Shown: in pieces, positions 1 through 7,678 of the stretch
Position numbering within the stretch: position 1 is the stretch's first letter
Layout of the letters: each line of letters opens with the position of its first letter
Source: Azospirillum canadense
Lineage (GTDB): Bacteria > Pseudomonadota > Alphaproteobacteria > Azospirillales > Azospirillaceae
DNA: 64,000 nucleotides
Assembly: GCF_025961225.1 (NCBI RefSeq)
Contig: NZ_JAOQNG010000008.1
Span: 1-64,000 of the forward strand
Reading direction: 5' to 3'
The notes under the pieces: model-generated
Databases searched by the model: none
Seen by the model: only the letters and a program-made list of their open reading frames with translations
What the model was told of the DNA's origin: nothing
Made by a program: the position numbers and the translations under genes

Positions 1-40
1 TCACGCGATCCGAACACTGGAATGCTCTTGGGTGCGCTCC

Positions 41-586
41 ATGAAAACAGAATGTGAACAGAACGAACGCGATTTGCTCGATCCGGTGCTGCAGATCAAA
101 GCCGCGGTGCGTCGCTTGGTGAAGCTCGCCGGCGGCATCGAGGCGGCGGCCGCCGAGGTGGGGGTCAGCAAGTCAGCGATCAGCAACTACGCGAACCCGC
201 ACATGGCGGATCAGGCGCGGGTGGATGTGATCTTCGCGCTGGAGCAGGCCATTGGCGATCCGGTGGTCGTGCGCCAGCTGGCGGCGATGCACGGCTACGA
301 CCTGGTGCCGGTGACGGTATCCGAAGAGGCCGATGCCGACATGGACGCTCCGCTTCCGGAGAGCATGGACGTCACCTACCGGGCGGCGGAGATCGGGCAT
401 GTCCTCGCCGATGCGGTCAGCCGCGGCGTGATGACGGACGAAACTGCCGTGAAGCTGGAGGAACGGTGCGAGCGCCTGGTAACGCGGGCCATCAAACTCC
501 GCGAAGGAGTCGTGCGCGTCCGCTCCTGGGTGAAGAAGCACCGCAAGCCGTGGCCGCTGCGCAAACGCCCGTCGGAGGGTGTGTGA
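41..586 (+). CDS. CII-like HTH regulatory protein
   Basis: 181-residue protein. Residues about 30-75 form a helix-turn-helix: a Gly-Gly-Ile-Glu-Ala-rich first helix, then VGVSKSAISNY as recognition helix, as in the CII-like regulators that open early operons of alphaproteobacterial phages. The rest is helical with a basic C-terminus (KKHRKPWPLRKR). I chose ATG 41; an in-frame GTG at 32 is an alternative and neither has a clear Shine-Dalgarno. It ends by overlapping the next start (TGA at 584-586, ATG at 586), so it heads a translationally coupled operon in this window. Role inferred: transcriptional regulator of the early genes. Confidence 0.85.
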   Translation: MKTECEQNERDLLDPVLQIKAAVRRLVKLAGGIEAAAAEVGVSKSAISNYANPHMADQARVDVIFALEQAIGDPVVVRQLAAMHGYDLVPVTVSEEADADMDAPLPESMDVTYRAAEIGHVLADAVSRGVMTDETAVKLEERCERLVTRAIKLREGVVRVRSWVKKHRKPWPLRKRPSEGV

Positions 587-828
587 TGCACGCTGTTCAC
601 GACGGCACCAACGAGACGGCGTCGCTCGGGGCGCCTTCGCCCGGGAAGGACCGGAGCGCTGTGCCAACCGTCATCGCGTCGAAGATTCAGACCAATCGGA
701 CCACCCCACCCCCATTCCTTGGTGCGGCCAAAGGCTCCGGCCATGCCGTGATGCTGGCGCTGCACCTCTCGGACCGCTCGGCAGGCAACGCGATCGCCGC
801 CGAAACCAACCCGGAGTTCCTGCCGTGA
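586..828 (+). CDS. small hypothetical protein
   Basis: 80-residue protein starting at ATG 586, which overlaps the upstream stop, and ending in a stop that overlaps GTG 825 of the next gene. The one-base and four-base overlaps on both sides argue that this frame is translated. The sequence has no recognised motif: a polar first half with a TTPPP turn and a helical C-terminal half containing HAVMLALHLSDRSAG. No function assigned. Confidence 0.65.
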   Translation: MHAVHDGTNETASLGAPSPGKDRSAVPTVIASKIQTNRTTPPPFLGAAKGSGHAVMLALHLSDRSAGNAIAAETNPEFLP

Positions 829-1373
829 AGGCGAAGAAGAAGTGCTGGAGCATCAGCAAACGGAAGTTCCTGGAGCATCGTGCCGCCGGCCTGTCCGACA
901 AAGCGATCGCGGCGCTGTACCACGTCAGCGCCAACACGGTCGCGCGCGTGCGTGACAAGCACGGCATTCCGGTCTTCGCGGCCCAAGTGGGGCAGGTGCG
1001 CGACGAGGAGATCCGCCGTTGGCATGCTCTGGGGATGACCGACAGCGAGATGGCCATCCGCGTCCAGCTGAGCAAGACGCAGATCAACGTGCATCGTAAC
1101 CGGCTCGGTTTGTCGCCCAACCTGTCGGAGCGCGACAAGGCCGCGGCCGCGGTGCGCGCTGCCCGGGAGGAAGCCGCCGCTGATGGTTGGCCGCGTGTTG
1201 AGGGCGACTTTCTGGAGGCCTGGGCGAGGGTCCATGGAGACGCCAAGTGGGAGGATGTCACCATCAGGGTGACCGCCCACCGCCGTCTCCCGCCGCGCCC
1301 TCTCTTCGCCGGGGGCCTGGGCACGGCCGCGGCCATGTGCGCCGACCTCGGCGAGCGTGTGGGGATCCGCTGA
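825..1373 (+). CDS. protein with two helix-turn-helix segments
   Basis: 182 residues from GTG 825, overlapping the preceding stop (ATGA-type coupling). Two homeodomain-like HTH segments are visible. The first, residues about 8-45, has LSDKAIAALYHVSANTV. The second, about 60-95, has MTDSEMAIRVQLSKTQINVH. Both follow the pattern of short DNA-binding domains used by phage packaging or regulatory proteins. The C-terminal 80 residues are unrecognised. DNA binding is likely; the target is unknown. Confidence 0.8.
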   Translation: MKAKKKCWSISKRKFLEHRAAGLSDKAIAALYHVSANTVARVRDKHGIPVFAAQVGQVRDEEIRRWHALGMTDSEMAIRVQLSKTQINVHRNRLGLSPNLSERDKAAAAVRAAREEAAADGWPRVEGDFLEAWARVHGDAKWEDVTIRVTAHRRLPPRPLFAGGLGTAAAMCADLGERVGIR

Positions 1374-1630
1374 TGTCCGCCCAGCCTCGCAACGCGTCCA
1401 ACGGCTCGATCTGGAGCAAGCAAATCGGCGAGACCTTCCGCTTCGAGCGGGTGCGCCACGACTACGACGATCGCGCGGTGCCGGCCGACATGCTGGAGCA
1501 GATCACCGCCGCCGTGGCGGCCAAAAAGGTGACTGTCTGCCCACCGGCCGCATACGCGTCGCAGTTCGGGCAGACGATCTCCTCGACGCATGGCACCGGC
1601 GGGCGCTCCTGGCGCCGGGCTGGCCGCTGA
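1373..1630 (+). CDS. small hypothetical protein
   Basis: 85 residues from ATG 1373, which shares an A with the upstream TGA; its own TGA overlaps ATG 1630 of the nuclease gene. The chain is basic at the C-terminus (GGRSWRRAGR) and has a helical middle with DMLEQITAAVAAKKV. No family recognised. Coupling to both neighbours is the main support for the gene. Confidence 0.7.
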   Translation: MSAQPRNASNGSIWSKQIGETFRFERVRHDYDDRAVPADMLEQITAAVAAKKVTVCPPAAYASQFGQTISSTHGTGGRSWRRAGR

Positions 1631-2106
1631 TGTCGCGCCGCGCCATCCCCCTCGCGTCGCTCGGCCCCGGCGCGCTCCGTCAGGTGAGCGCGTTCCTCAC
1701 GGCCGAGCGCGTGCAGAGCGAGATGCGTGCGGCGCCCAAGCAGCGTCCGGAGGAGCAGTTCCACATCGGTGTGGCCAATCACCTGGAGATCGTCCTGCCG
1801 GTGGACGCCTGGTTTTGCCATGTGCCCAACGGCGGCAAGCGTTCCAAGGCCGAGGCCGCGCGCCTGAAGGCGATGGGCACCAAGGCTGGGACGCCGGACA
1901 TCGAGATCGTCTACCAGGGCCGGTCCTATTGGATCGAGCTGAAGTCGGCCAGTGGATCGCTCTCCAAGGCCCAGAAGGATTGTCATGCGGATCTTCGCCG
2001 CGCCGGTGCGCCGGTGGCGACGGCCCGCACCCTCGAAGAAGTTGAAACGGCCTTGCGCGGGTGGGGAATCCCGCTGCGGGGCTCTGTGCAAGGAGTCGCA
2101 GCATGA
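1630..2106 (+). CDS. VRR-NUC domain nuclease
   Basis: 158 residues. The PD-(D/E)xK core is plain: PNGGKRSKAEAARLKAMG at about 66-83, then GTPDIEI with the catalytic Asp at 90, and the strand YWIELK with Glu 103 and Lys 105. This matches the small stand-alone VRR-NUC proteins common in phage replication operons, where they are thought to process branched or recombining DNA. Length is normal for the family. The start at ATG 1630 overlaps the previous stop. Substrate is not shown by the sequence. Confidence 0.9.
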   Translation: MSRRAIPLASLGPGALRQVSAFLTAERVQSEMRAAPKQRPEEQFHIGVANHLEIVLPVDAWFCHVPNGGKRSKAEAARLKAMGTKAGTPDIEIVYQGRSYWIELKSASGSLSKAQKDCHADLRRAGAPVATARTLEEVETALRGWGIPLRGSVQGVAA

Positions 2107-2390
2107 GCGCGCCCATTGGTCACAACTCCGGGGCCAACGACCGCACCGACGTTGGCGGAATCGCGATCGAACGCCTGAAGGCGTTCGTCGAGCGCATTGA
2201 GCGCTTGGAGGAGGAAAAGCGCGGCCTGCAGGAGGACGTTAAGGAGGTCTACGCCGAGGCCAAGGGCACCGGCTTTGACACCAAGATCATCCGCCAGATC
2301 ATCCGACTGCGCAAAATGGACAAGGCGGACCGGCAGGAGCAGGAAGCGATCCTCGAGCTCTACAAAGAAGCCCTGGGGATGCTGGAGTAA
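2103..2390 (+). CDS. GapR-like DUF2312 DNA-binding protein
   Basis: 95 residues from ATG 2103, overlapping the nuclease stop. After a short polar leader comes a coiled coil (ERLKAFVERIERLEEEKRG), a glycine hinge KGTGFD at about 64-69, then TKIIRQIIRLRKMDKADRQE. This is the DUF2312 pattern of GapR, the alphaproteobacterial nucleoid protein that encloses overtwisted AT-rich DNA and supports topoisomerases and replication. A phage copy next to replication genes could organise phage DNA or compete with host GapR; that role is inference. Confidence 0.9.
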   Translation: MSAPIGHNSGANDRTDVGGIAIERLKAFVERIERLEEEKRGLQEDVKEVYAEAKGTGFDTKIIRQIIRLRKMDKADRQEQEAILELYKEALGMLE

Positions 2391-2393
2391 GCC

Positions 2394-2666
2394 ATGTCCG
2401 CTGCCAGCGACTATCTCGCCACCGTCAACGCGCTGGTCAAGGCCCGCAAACAGCGGGGCATGACGCAGACGGACCTTGCGCTGATTCTGAAGACGCAGCG
2501 CCAGACCGTCAGCGCGTGGGAGAGCGGCCAGAACTTCCCGCCCAGCGACAAACTGTTCGCCTGGGCTGGCGCGCTCAGGGTTCGCATCCTGCCGCCGGAG
2601 CTTCCGGACGCCCCTGCCAATGCCACGCAAAATGGCGCAACACCCGACGAACGGAGGGCCGCGTGA
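2394..2666 (+). CDS. XRE-family HTH protein
   Basis: 90 residues with an HTH_3 domain at about 10-60: ALVKARKQRGMTQTDLALIL, then TQRQTVSAWESGQNFPPSDKL, the textbook Cro/CI-like arrangement. A short proline- and alanine-rich tail follows and ends ERRAA. Starts 3 bases after the GapR-like stop. The final codons contain the Shine-Dalgarno for the next gene (GGAGGGCCGCGTGA at 2653-2666). Probable Cro-like or early transcription regulator. Confidence 0.88.
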   Translation: MSAASDYLATVNALVKARKQRGMTQTDLALILKTQRQTVSAWESGQNFPPSDKLFAWAGALRVRILPPELPDAPANATQNGATPDERRAA

Positions 2667-2896
2667 GCGACTCCAAAATCGTGCACTTCCAGCCTCGGCC
2701 TAAGCCAGAGGAAAAACCGAAGGCGGCTACGCCGGCGCGGCGGGCTTTTGTGCTCGCGGCCAAGCTGTTTGCGATCGCCGAGGACCTGCCCGAGCCGCAA
2801 CGATCCAAGGCCCGCAATCTTGCGCACGAGGCGGAGGCCCTGTCGTACAACATCGCTGCCCAGCCAACGGGCCCGAAGGACGGGGGTGTGGCATGA
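2663..2896 (+). CDS. small hypothetical protein
   Basis: 77 residues from GTG 2663, overlapping the upstream TGA and preceded by GGAGGG at good spacing. Basic, proline-rich N-terminus, then two helices (FVLAAKLFAIAEDL and NLAHEAEALSYNIAAQ). It ends overlapping ATG 2893. No recognised family; probably a small helical protein. Confidence 0.72.
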   Translation: MSDSKIVHFQPRPKPEEKPKAATPARRAFVLAAKLFAIAEDLPEPQRSKARNLAHEAEALSYNIAAQPTGPKDGGVA

Positions 2897-3492
2897 AGAC
2901 CCGCAACGCGCCGGTCCCGATCGCGTATCAGGTCCCGGCCTTCGTTCGCCTCTCGCCGGAATTCACGCTGCGCGTCGAACGATCCATCCCGGCCTGCATC
3001 CTGAACAGCGTCGTCCGCACGATCCTGGAGTTCGGGAACCCCACCCCCCGTCAGCGGGCGTTCTATTCCGGCGTCCTGACAGATCTCAAAATCGCTTTCG
3101 ATGAGCCATTCGTGGGCTTCTCCCGCCCGATCCGCGAACGGCTGGCCGAAGTGGCTGATGTCGCCGGCCGCCACGCCTTCGCCCGGAACAGTGTCAGCAA
3201 GGCGCCGCTCCCGATTGTCCTCGGCTGCTTCTACTGGCTGGCCCCGATCGTCCAGGATCCGCAATACCGGCGCGCGATCATGACCGCGGCGTTCCTGCGC
3301 GCCTTCGAAGCGCTGGATGAAGAGATCGCGGCCGGCGCTGCCCGCGAGGACGCGGCCGACGACTTTGCCGCCTGTGCCGAGCAAGGCGGGTGGATCGCCG
3401 GCATCATCCGGACGCGCCTTGAGGCCGCTGGCCTGTTCCTCAGTGCTCCGACCGAGTTACCGGCCGAGAGCGATGACCGGAGGGCCGCGTGA
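2893..3492 (+). CDS. hypothetical early protein
   Basis: 199 residues, mostly helical, with VERSIPACILNSVVRTILEF near residues 30-48 and an acidic, alanine-rich C-terminal third. Ends SDDRRAA, again encoded by GGAGGGCCGCGTGA (3479-3492), which provides the ribosome site for the following methyltransferase. No domain recognised. Position between an XRE regulator and DNA methyltransferases suggests DNA metabolism, but nothing in the chain proves it. Confidence 0.75.
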   Translation: MKTRNAPVPIAYQVPAFVRLSPEFTLRVERSIPACILNSVVRTILEFGNPTPRQRAFYSGVLTDLKIAFDEPFVGFSRPIRERLAEVADVAGRHAFARNSVSKAPLPIVLGCFYWLAPIVQDPQYRRAIMTAAFLRAFEALDEEIAAGAAREDAADDFAACAEQGGWIAGIIRTRLEAAGLFLSAPTELPAESDDRRAA

Positions 3493-4115
3493 TGGAATGG
3501 CCCTTCGGCAATCTTCGGCCGCTGATCTATGGGCTCATTTACGTCGACCCGCCTTGGAAGCAGGCCATGTACTCGGAGATCTCCGGCATCGCGAAAGCGC
3601 CGCAGTCCAAATATTCCTGCATGGAATTGGACGCCATCAAGGCGCTCCCGGTTGGGCACCTGGCCGCGCCAAACTGCTTCATCGTCATGTGGTCGCTGTG
3701 GAACTTCGTCGCTCCGGGCTACGCCACGGACGTCCTGAAGGCCTGGGGCTTCGAGCCCAAGAGCGGCGGCTCTTGGGCCAAGATCACCAAGAAAGGCAAG
3801 CAGGCCTTCGGCACCGGCTACGGCTTCCGCGGCTGCTGCGAGCCCTTCCTTACGGGCGCGATCGGGCGGCCGAAAGTCCGGAGCAAGTCCGAGCGCAACG
3901 GCATCATCACCGAGATTGAGGTGGATGCCGAGCTTGAGATGAATGCCCTCCTGGCGGAGATCAGGGAGCATTCCCGCAAGCCTGAGGAGATGCGGGACGC
4001 GCTGGAGTGCATGTTCCCCGATGTCCCAAAGGTCGAACTCTTCTCCCGCCGACCGGCCTGCGAGCGCTGGGACGTGTGGGGCAACGAGACCGCCAAGTTC
4101 GCGGAGGCCGCGTGA
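3492..4115 (+). CDS. MT-A70 family adenine methyltransferase (copy 1)
   Basis: 207 residues. The catalytic motif DPPW lies at residues 19-22, followed by a Ser/Tyr-rich loop and then the strand CFIVMWSLWNFV. The C-terminal EHSRKPEEMRDALECMFPD and ELFSRRPACERWDVWGNE are diagnostic of MT-A70-type enzymes that transfer a methyl group from SAM to N6 of adenine. ATG 3492 is preceded by GGAGG with 8-base spacing; GTG 3489 is possible. A second family member follows with overlapping codons. Likely methylates phage DNA, perhaps to avoid host restriction. Confidence 0.93.
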   Translation: MEWPFGNLRPLIYGLIYVDPPWKQAMYSEISGIAKAPQSKYSCMELDAIKALPVGHLAAPNCFIVMWSLWNFVAPGYATDVLKAWGFEPKSGGSWAKITKKGKQAFGTGYGFRGCCEPFLTGAIGRPKVRSKSERNGIITEIEVDAELEMNALLAEIREHSRKPEEMRDALECMFPDVPKVELFSRRPACERWDVWGNETAKFAEAA

Positions 4116-4729
4116 TGTTCGACCTTCGCGCTCTTGCCGGCGGGCGCAAGTTCTCGACCGTGCTAGCCGATCCGCCGTGGCAGTTTGATAACGCCACGGG
4201 GAAGGTGGCGCCAGAGCATGGGCGTCTGCATCGCTATGAGACGATGCGGCTTCCGGCGATCTGCGCGCTGCCGGTCGCGGACGTCGTGGCGCCGACCGCG
4301 CATCTGTACCTGTGGGTGCCGAATGCGCTGCTTGCCGAAGGCCTCCAGGTCATGCAGTCCTGGGGCTTCACCTATAAGACCAACCTCGTCTGGCACAAGG
4401 TGCGCAAGGATGGCGGCTCGGACGGGCGCGGGGTGGGCTTCTACTTCCGCAACGTGACGGAGCTGATCCTGTTCGGCGTGCGCGGCAAGAACGCCCGCAC
4501 GTTGGCCCCCGGGCGGCGGCAGGTCAACTTCTTGGCCACCCGCAAGCGGGAGCACTCCCGCAAGCCGGATGAGCAGTACGACCTGATCGAGTCGTGCAGC
4601 CCCGGGCCCTTCCTGGAGATGTTCTGCCGCGGCGAGGGACGCCCTGGCTGGTCGGTCTGGGGCAATGAGGCTGTGCAGGCACCGGAGGCTTCCCAGAGCG
4701 CATCGGACGCCCTGCTAGAGGCCGCCTGA
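4115..4729 (+). CDS. MT-A70 family adenine methyltransferase (copy 2)
   Basis: 204 residues with DPPW again at 19-22, the strand LYLWVPNALL, SWGFTYKTNLVWHK, and the C-terminal signature KREHSRKPDEQYDLIE followed by MFCRGEGRPGWSVWGNE. All MT-A70 landmarks are present, so both tandem copies look active. The start ATG 4115 overlaps the stop of copy 1, with the Shine-Dalgarno inside copy 1's last codons (GGAGGCCGCGTGA). The two copies are clearly related but diverged, suggesting old duplication with different target sequences or a heterodimer. Confidence 0.94.
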   Translation: MFDLRALAGGRKFSTVLADPPWQFDNATGKVAPEHGRLHRYETMRLPAICALPVADVVAPTAHLYLWVPNALLAEGLQVMQSWGFTYKTNLVWHKVRKDGGSDGRGVGFYFRNVTELILFGVRGKNARTLAPGRRQVNFLATRKREHSRKPDEQYDLIESCSPGPFLEMFCRGEGRPGWSVWGNEAVQAPEASQSASDALLEAA

Positions 4730-4731
4730 CC

Positions 4732-4920
4732 ATGCGCAGCGACAACCCCCACGACATCGCCGTGGAGCACTGCCTGACGGCCAAGCTCGCCGGCAAGAAG
4801 CCCTGTGACGTGCTGGCTGCCATCGGCGCGCCGCACCACCCCCAAACCACTTGGCAGTGCGCAATTGCCCTCGTGGCTCGCGCTTACGCCAAGCTCACCA
4901 AATCCCAGAGGACCGCATGA
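4732..4920 (+). CDS. small hypothetical protein
   Basis: 62 residues starting 2 bases after the second methyltransferase and ending in an overlap with ATG 4917 of the DUF1376 gene. Helical, with DIAVEHCLTAKLAGKKPCDVL and a C-terminal ALVARAYAKLTKS. No known domain. Retention between the methyltransferases and the replication-type gene, with proper spacing, supports it as real. Confidence 0.68.
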   Translation: MRSDNPHDIAVEHCLTAKLAGKKPCDVLAAIGAPHHPQTTWQCAIALVARAYAKLTKSQRTA

Positions 4921-6053
4921 TGACGGACTCTCTTCCTGCCCCCTTGGTTCCCGCGGACGTCGACCTGAAGGATTTCCCCTTCACTCCGATGTTTCGCGCG
5001 CGCTTGTTCGGTTCCTCGTTCCACGCCCGCGCCTCCGATGCCGAATGGCGCGCCGGTGTGACGCTGTGGCTGAAATCCTGGGATCAGGTTCCCGCCGGGA
5101 CGCTACCCAGTGATGACGTCGAGCTGTGCCGCCTAGCCGAGCTGGGCCGCGACATGAAGACGTGGATCAAGATCAAGGCTCTGGCGCTGCACGGTTGGTT
5201 CCTGTGCTCCGACGGCCGCCTGCATCATAAGGTGGTCGCTGACGGCGTCATGGAGGCCTGGAACCGCAAGATCGAGCAGCGGTGGCGCTCCGAGTGCGCG
5301 CGCATCAAAAAGGGTAACCAGCGGCACAAGACGAACCACCCGATTCCGACGCTCGACGAGTACATTGCGACGAAGGGTTACCTGAAGCGCCATGCCCCAG
5401 GTCCGTCCCCTGTCCCCGAGGACGATGAGGAGTTGTCCCCAGGGACAAGTGGCGATTGTCCCGAGGACGTCCCCGAGGAAACGGCATCCAAGGGACAGGG
5501 ACAGGGACAGAGAGAGAAATCTAACAACAGTCACTTCGTTCCTGTTGTTGGCGCGGCGAGCGCCGCGAACAACACCGAGCCGGATGATTTGATCGCGGAA
5601 TTCGACGCAGCCATTGTCGCCATGTGGGGGAAAGCCGCCAAGCGCCGCAAGCCGCACGCCACGGACCACGCCACGGCCCAGGAGTGGGCCGAAGGTGGCA
5701 TAACGGCGACGTTTGCCGGCCAGGTGCTGCGCGAGCGGTTCGGCAAGATGCGCGACCGCGGCGCCCGCCCTCCGTTCAGCCTCTCGGGGTTCTCCGACGA
5801 GATGATTCGGGCCACGGCTGCCCAGCAGACGGAGCCGTCAGCGCCATCTGCTGGGGAGAGTGTGGAGCGCGGCCAGTGGCGCAACCGACTGACCGGCTAC
5901 CGCAGCGGCATTCCGTGGTCGGCATCGTTCGGTCCGAAGCCGGGTGAGGCGAATTGCGAGGCGCCGCCAGATTTGGTTGCCGAGATCCTGCCGCACCTCG
6001 CCCCAACCGCTGAGATCGTCTGTTTAACGACTGCCCGGAGGGCTGCACTGTGA
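4917..6053 (+). CDS. DUF1376/YdaU-like replication protein
   Basis: 378 residues. The N-terminal 130 residues match DUF1376: FPFTPMFRARLFG, then DAEWRAGVTLWLKSW, GTLPSDD, and a winged-helix-like stretch through LHGWFLCSDGRLHHKVV. A low-complexity acidic linker (about 160-205) follows, then a C-terminal helical domain with GITATFAGQVLRERF. DUF1376 proteins sit where lambda has gene O and are regarded as replication-initiation-type proteins. As in lambda O, the DNA encoding the linker is packed with short repeats (see 5405-5573), a candidate origin. ATG 4917 is chosen because it overlaps the upstream stop and follows AGAGGA. Confidence 0.85.
   Translation: MMTDSLPAPLVPADVDLKDFPFTPMFRARLFGSSFHARASDAEWRAGVTLWLKSWDQVPAGTLPSDDVELCRLAELGRDMKTWIKIKALALHGWFLCSDGRLHHKVVADGVMEAWNRKIEQRWRSECARIKKGNQRHKTNHPIPTLDEYIATKGYLKRHAPGPSPVPEDDEELSPGTSGDCPEDVPEETASKGQGQGQREKSNNSHFVPVVGAASAANNTEPDDLIAEFDAAIVAMWGKAAKRRKPHATDHATAQEWAEGGITATFAGQVLRERFGKMRDRGARPPFSLSGFSDEMIRATAAQQTEPSAPSAGESVERGQWRNRLTGYRSGIPWSASFGPKPGEANCEAPPDLVAEILPHLAPTAEIVCLTTARRAAL
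5405..5573 (+). repeat. repeat cluster and switchable hairpins inside the DUF1376 gene (candidate origin)
   Basis: GTCCCC/GGGACA motifs recur here: GTCCCC at 5405-5410, a palindrome TTGTCCC-CA-GGGACAA at 5433-5448, TTGTCCC at 5457-5463, GTCCCC at 5469-5474, and three tandem GGGACA units at 5492-5509. A short A-rich run follows, then AACAACAG (5523-5530), CTGTTGTT (5542-5549), a CGCGGC/GCCGCG hairpin (5552-5567) and AACAAC (5568-5573). The middle arm can pair with either outer arm, so two folds are mutually exclusive. Iteron-like repeats within an initiator-type gene resemble the lambda O/ori arrangement. Confidence 0.5.
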
Positions 6054-6319
6054 CCGCCGCCACCAAAGCCGAGCGCCTGCGCTGCTGGACCGATCCGGCC
6101 AAATGTGCGCCGGAGAACCTCCCGCCCCGTGTGCAGCCTGACTGCGACTGGAACATCGACCTCGGAGCCTCCTGCCGCGCCTATGGGCCGGACATGCGTC
6201 CGCCGTGTGACTTCCCGCCGGAATGCGAGGGGTGCGCTCGCAAGCTCCGGGCCGAGGGGATTCGGGGCGGCACAATTACGCCATACCAGCACCGCGTTGG
6301 CCGGAGGGCTGCGGCATGA
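6050..6319 (+). CDS. small cysteine-rich hypothetical protein
   Basis: 89 residues from GTG 6050, overlapping the DUF1376 stop, with GGAGGG upstream. Cysteines are spread through the chain (RCWTDPAKC, DCDW, SCRAYG, PPCDF, PPECEGCARK), suggesting a metal-binding or disulfide-free zinc fold. It ends VGRRAAA at the recurring junction sequence. No family recognised. Confidence 0.72.
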   Translation: MTAATKAERLRCWTDPAKCAPENLPPRVQPDCDWNIDLGASCRAYGPDMRPPCDFPPECEGCARKLRAEGIRGGTITPYQHRVGRRAAA

Positions 6320-6582
6320 CTGTGTACGTTGACAAGCCGCTCCACAAGCTGGGCCGGATGACCATGTGCCACATGCTGGCGGACACGCTGGACGAGCTGC
6401 ACGCGATGGCGGAGCGCATCGGCTGCAGACGCGAGTGGTTCCAGGCAGACGCATCAACCCCGCACTACGACCTGCCGAAGTTCCGTCGCGAGATGGCGCT
6501 GAAGGCCGGTGCCGTCGAGATCGATCGTCGGGAGACGGTGTCGGTGATCCGCCGTCTGCGATCCCGGGGTGTGCGCGCATGA
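6316..6582 (+). CDS. DUF4031 domain protein
   Basis: 88 residues. The opening MTVYVDKPLHKLG, then MCHMLADTLDELHAMAERIG, FQADASTPHYDLP and KAGAVEIDRRETV follow the DUF4031 pattern almost end to end. Members are common in phages and actinobacterial or proteobacterial genomes; the biochemical role is unknown. ATG 6316 overlaps the preceding stop and lies after GGAGGGCTGCGGC. Ends overlapping ATG 6579. Confidence 0.9.
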   Translation: MTVYVDKPLHKLGRMTMCHMLADTLDELHAMAERIGCRREWFQADASTPHYDLPKFRREMALKAGAVEIDRRETVSVIRRLRSRGVRA

Positions 6583-6800
6583 CCGCCGCTCGTCGGATCC
6601 GCACCTCCCTGGAGCGTCACCAGCCTCGTCCACCAGCCAATGCCGACGACCTTCACCGGATGGGGGCTGCGGCATGGCATCAGGGGCGCGGCCTGTGGAT
6701 CCCGGAGCGCACGCTGGCCGCAATGGACGACATCGGTCGCGCTTTCGTCGAGCAGGTTGGCGGAAAGCTGTACGGAAAGCGGGTCGGGTTGGTGAAGTAA
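6579..6800 (+). CDS. small hypothetical protein
   Basis: 73 residues, basic, starting in overlap with the DUF4031 stop. Contains HRMGAAAWHQGRGLWIPERT and a C-terminal helix DIGRAFVEQVGGKLYG. Last gene of the first coupled run: a 194-base gap follows. No recognised family. Confidence 0.68.
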   Translation: MTAARRIRTSLERHQPRPPANADDLHRMGAAAWHQGRGLWIPERTLAAMDDIGRAFVEQVGGKLYGKRVGLVK

Positions 6801-6939
6801 TAAGCGGGTTTCGATCGTGCGCGCCATTTAAAATGGCGCAGCTGTGAATAGTGATCGCGGGATTCGCCCTAACGGTGTGGCAATTCGTTTTGACGGCCTT
6901 TTCACCATGATACCGTGGGGCACAAACAAATCGGGCCGG

Positions 6940-6957
6940 GGAGTGCGGGAACACTCC
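6940..6957 (+). promoter_or_regulatory. hairpin in leader upstream of ASCH-like gene
   Basis: In the 194-base gap 6801-6994 an inverted repeat GGAGTG-CGGGAA-CACTCC lies about 40 bases before the next start. Upstream is TTGACG at 6890-6895 and an AT-richer stretch that could hold a promoter, though no well-spaced -10 is evident. The hairpin may be an operator or leader structure. No T-run follows, so it is not a standard terminator. Confidence 0.35.
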
Positions 6958-6994
6958 TCCAGCCCTGACCACCACCGAACGTAAGGGGTTCGAT

Positions 6995-7678
6995 ATGGCT
7001 GAAGCGACTTTGGCCCAAAGCAGAGACGCGGTGCAAGGGGGTGTGGCGCGCCGCGCCGCCCGTGACCTCCCCATCATCTTCAGCGCGCCGATGGTGCGCG
7101 CCCTGCTGGACGGCCGGAAGACACAGACGCGCCGCATCCTCAAGCCACAGCCGGAAACGTTCCTCGACGAGCACGGCGAGGCGCTTCCGATTGGCCTGCT
7201 GCATGTCGAGGGCGATCCGCGACCGCGCGTCACCATTGGCCGCGTTGTCACCCTGCAGGAGGTCCGGTACGCGGTTGGCGACCGGCTGTGGGTGCGGGAG
7301 GCCTGGGCCAACATCGCCCCTGGCATCTATTACCGCGCCACCGACGAGCGCGCGGCGCCGGCCGGCACGAAGTGGCGCCCCTCCATCCACATGCCCCGCT
7401 GGGCCAGCCGGATCACGCTGGTGGTCGAGGGGGTGCGGGTCCAGCAGCTGCAGGACATCAGCCCGGACGACGCGCAGGCGGAAGGCGTTCAGAAGTGCCA
7501 TCTGAACTGGAGCGCAGACGGCGAGACCTTTGGAGGCACGCCGCGCGATGCGTTCAGCGCCCTGTGGGACTCGATCAACGGCCCCAGCGCCTGGGATGCC
7601 AACCCGGCCATCGTCGCCCTGACCTTCCGCGTCATCCGTACCAACATCGACTCCCTTTGCACGCAGGAGGCCGCGTAA
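6995..7678 (+). CDS. ASCH-like phage protein
   Basis: 227 residues. After a 25-residue leader comes IIFSAPMVRALLDGRKTQTRR, the start of the ASCH-like phage proteins, then GDRLWVREAWA, a tryptophan-rich core with WRPSIHMPRWASRI, and the C-terminal FSALWDSINGP with a closing WDANPAIVALTFRVI. ASCH domains have a PUA-like fold and are thought to bind RNA or modified nucleotides. This type is widespread in phage early regions without a fixed function. It starts a second coupled run after the gap at 6801. Confidence 0.85.
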   Translation: MAEATLAQSRDAVQGGVARRAARDLPIIFSAPMVRALLDGRKTQTRRILKPQPETFLDEHGEALPIGLLHVEGDPRPRVTIGRVVTLQEVRYAVGDRLWVREAWANIAPGIYYRATDERAAPAGTKWRPSIHMPRWASRITLVVEGVRVQQLQDISPDDAQAEGVQKCHLNWSADGETFGGTPRDAFSALWDSINGPSAWDANPAIVALTFRVIRTNIDSLCTQEAA

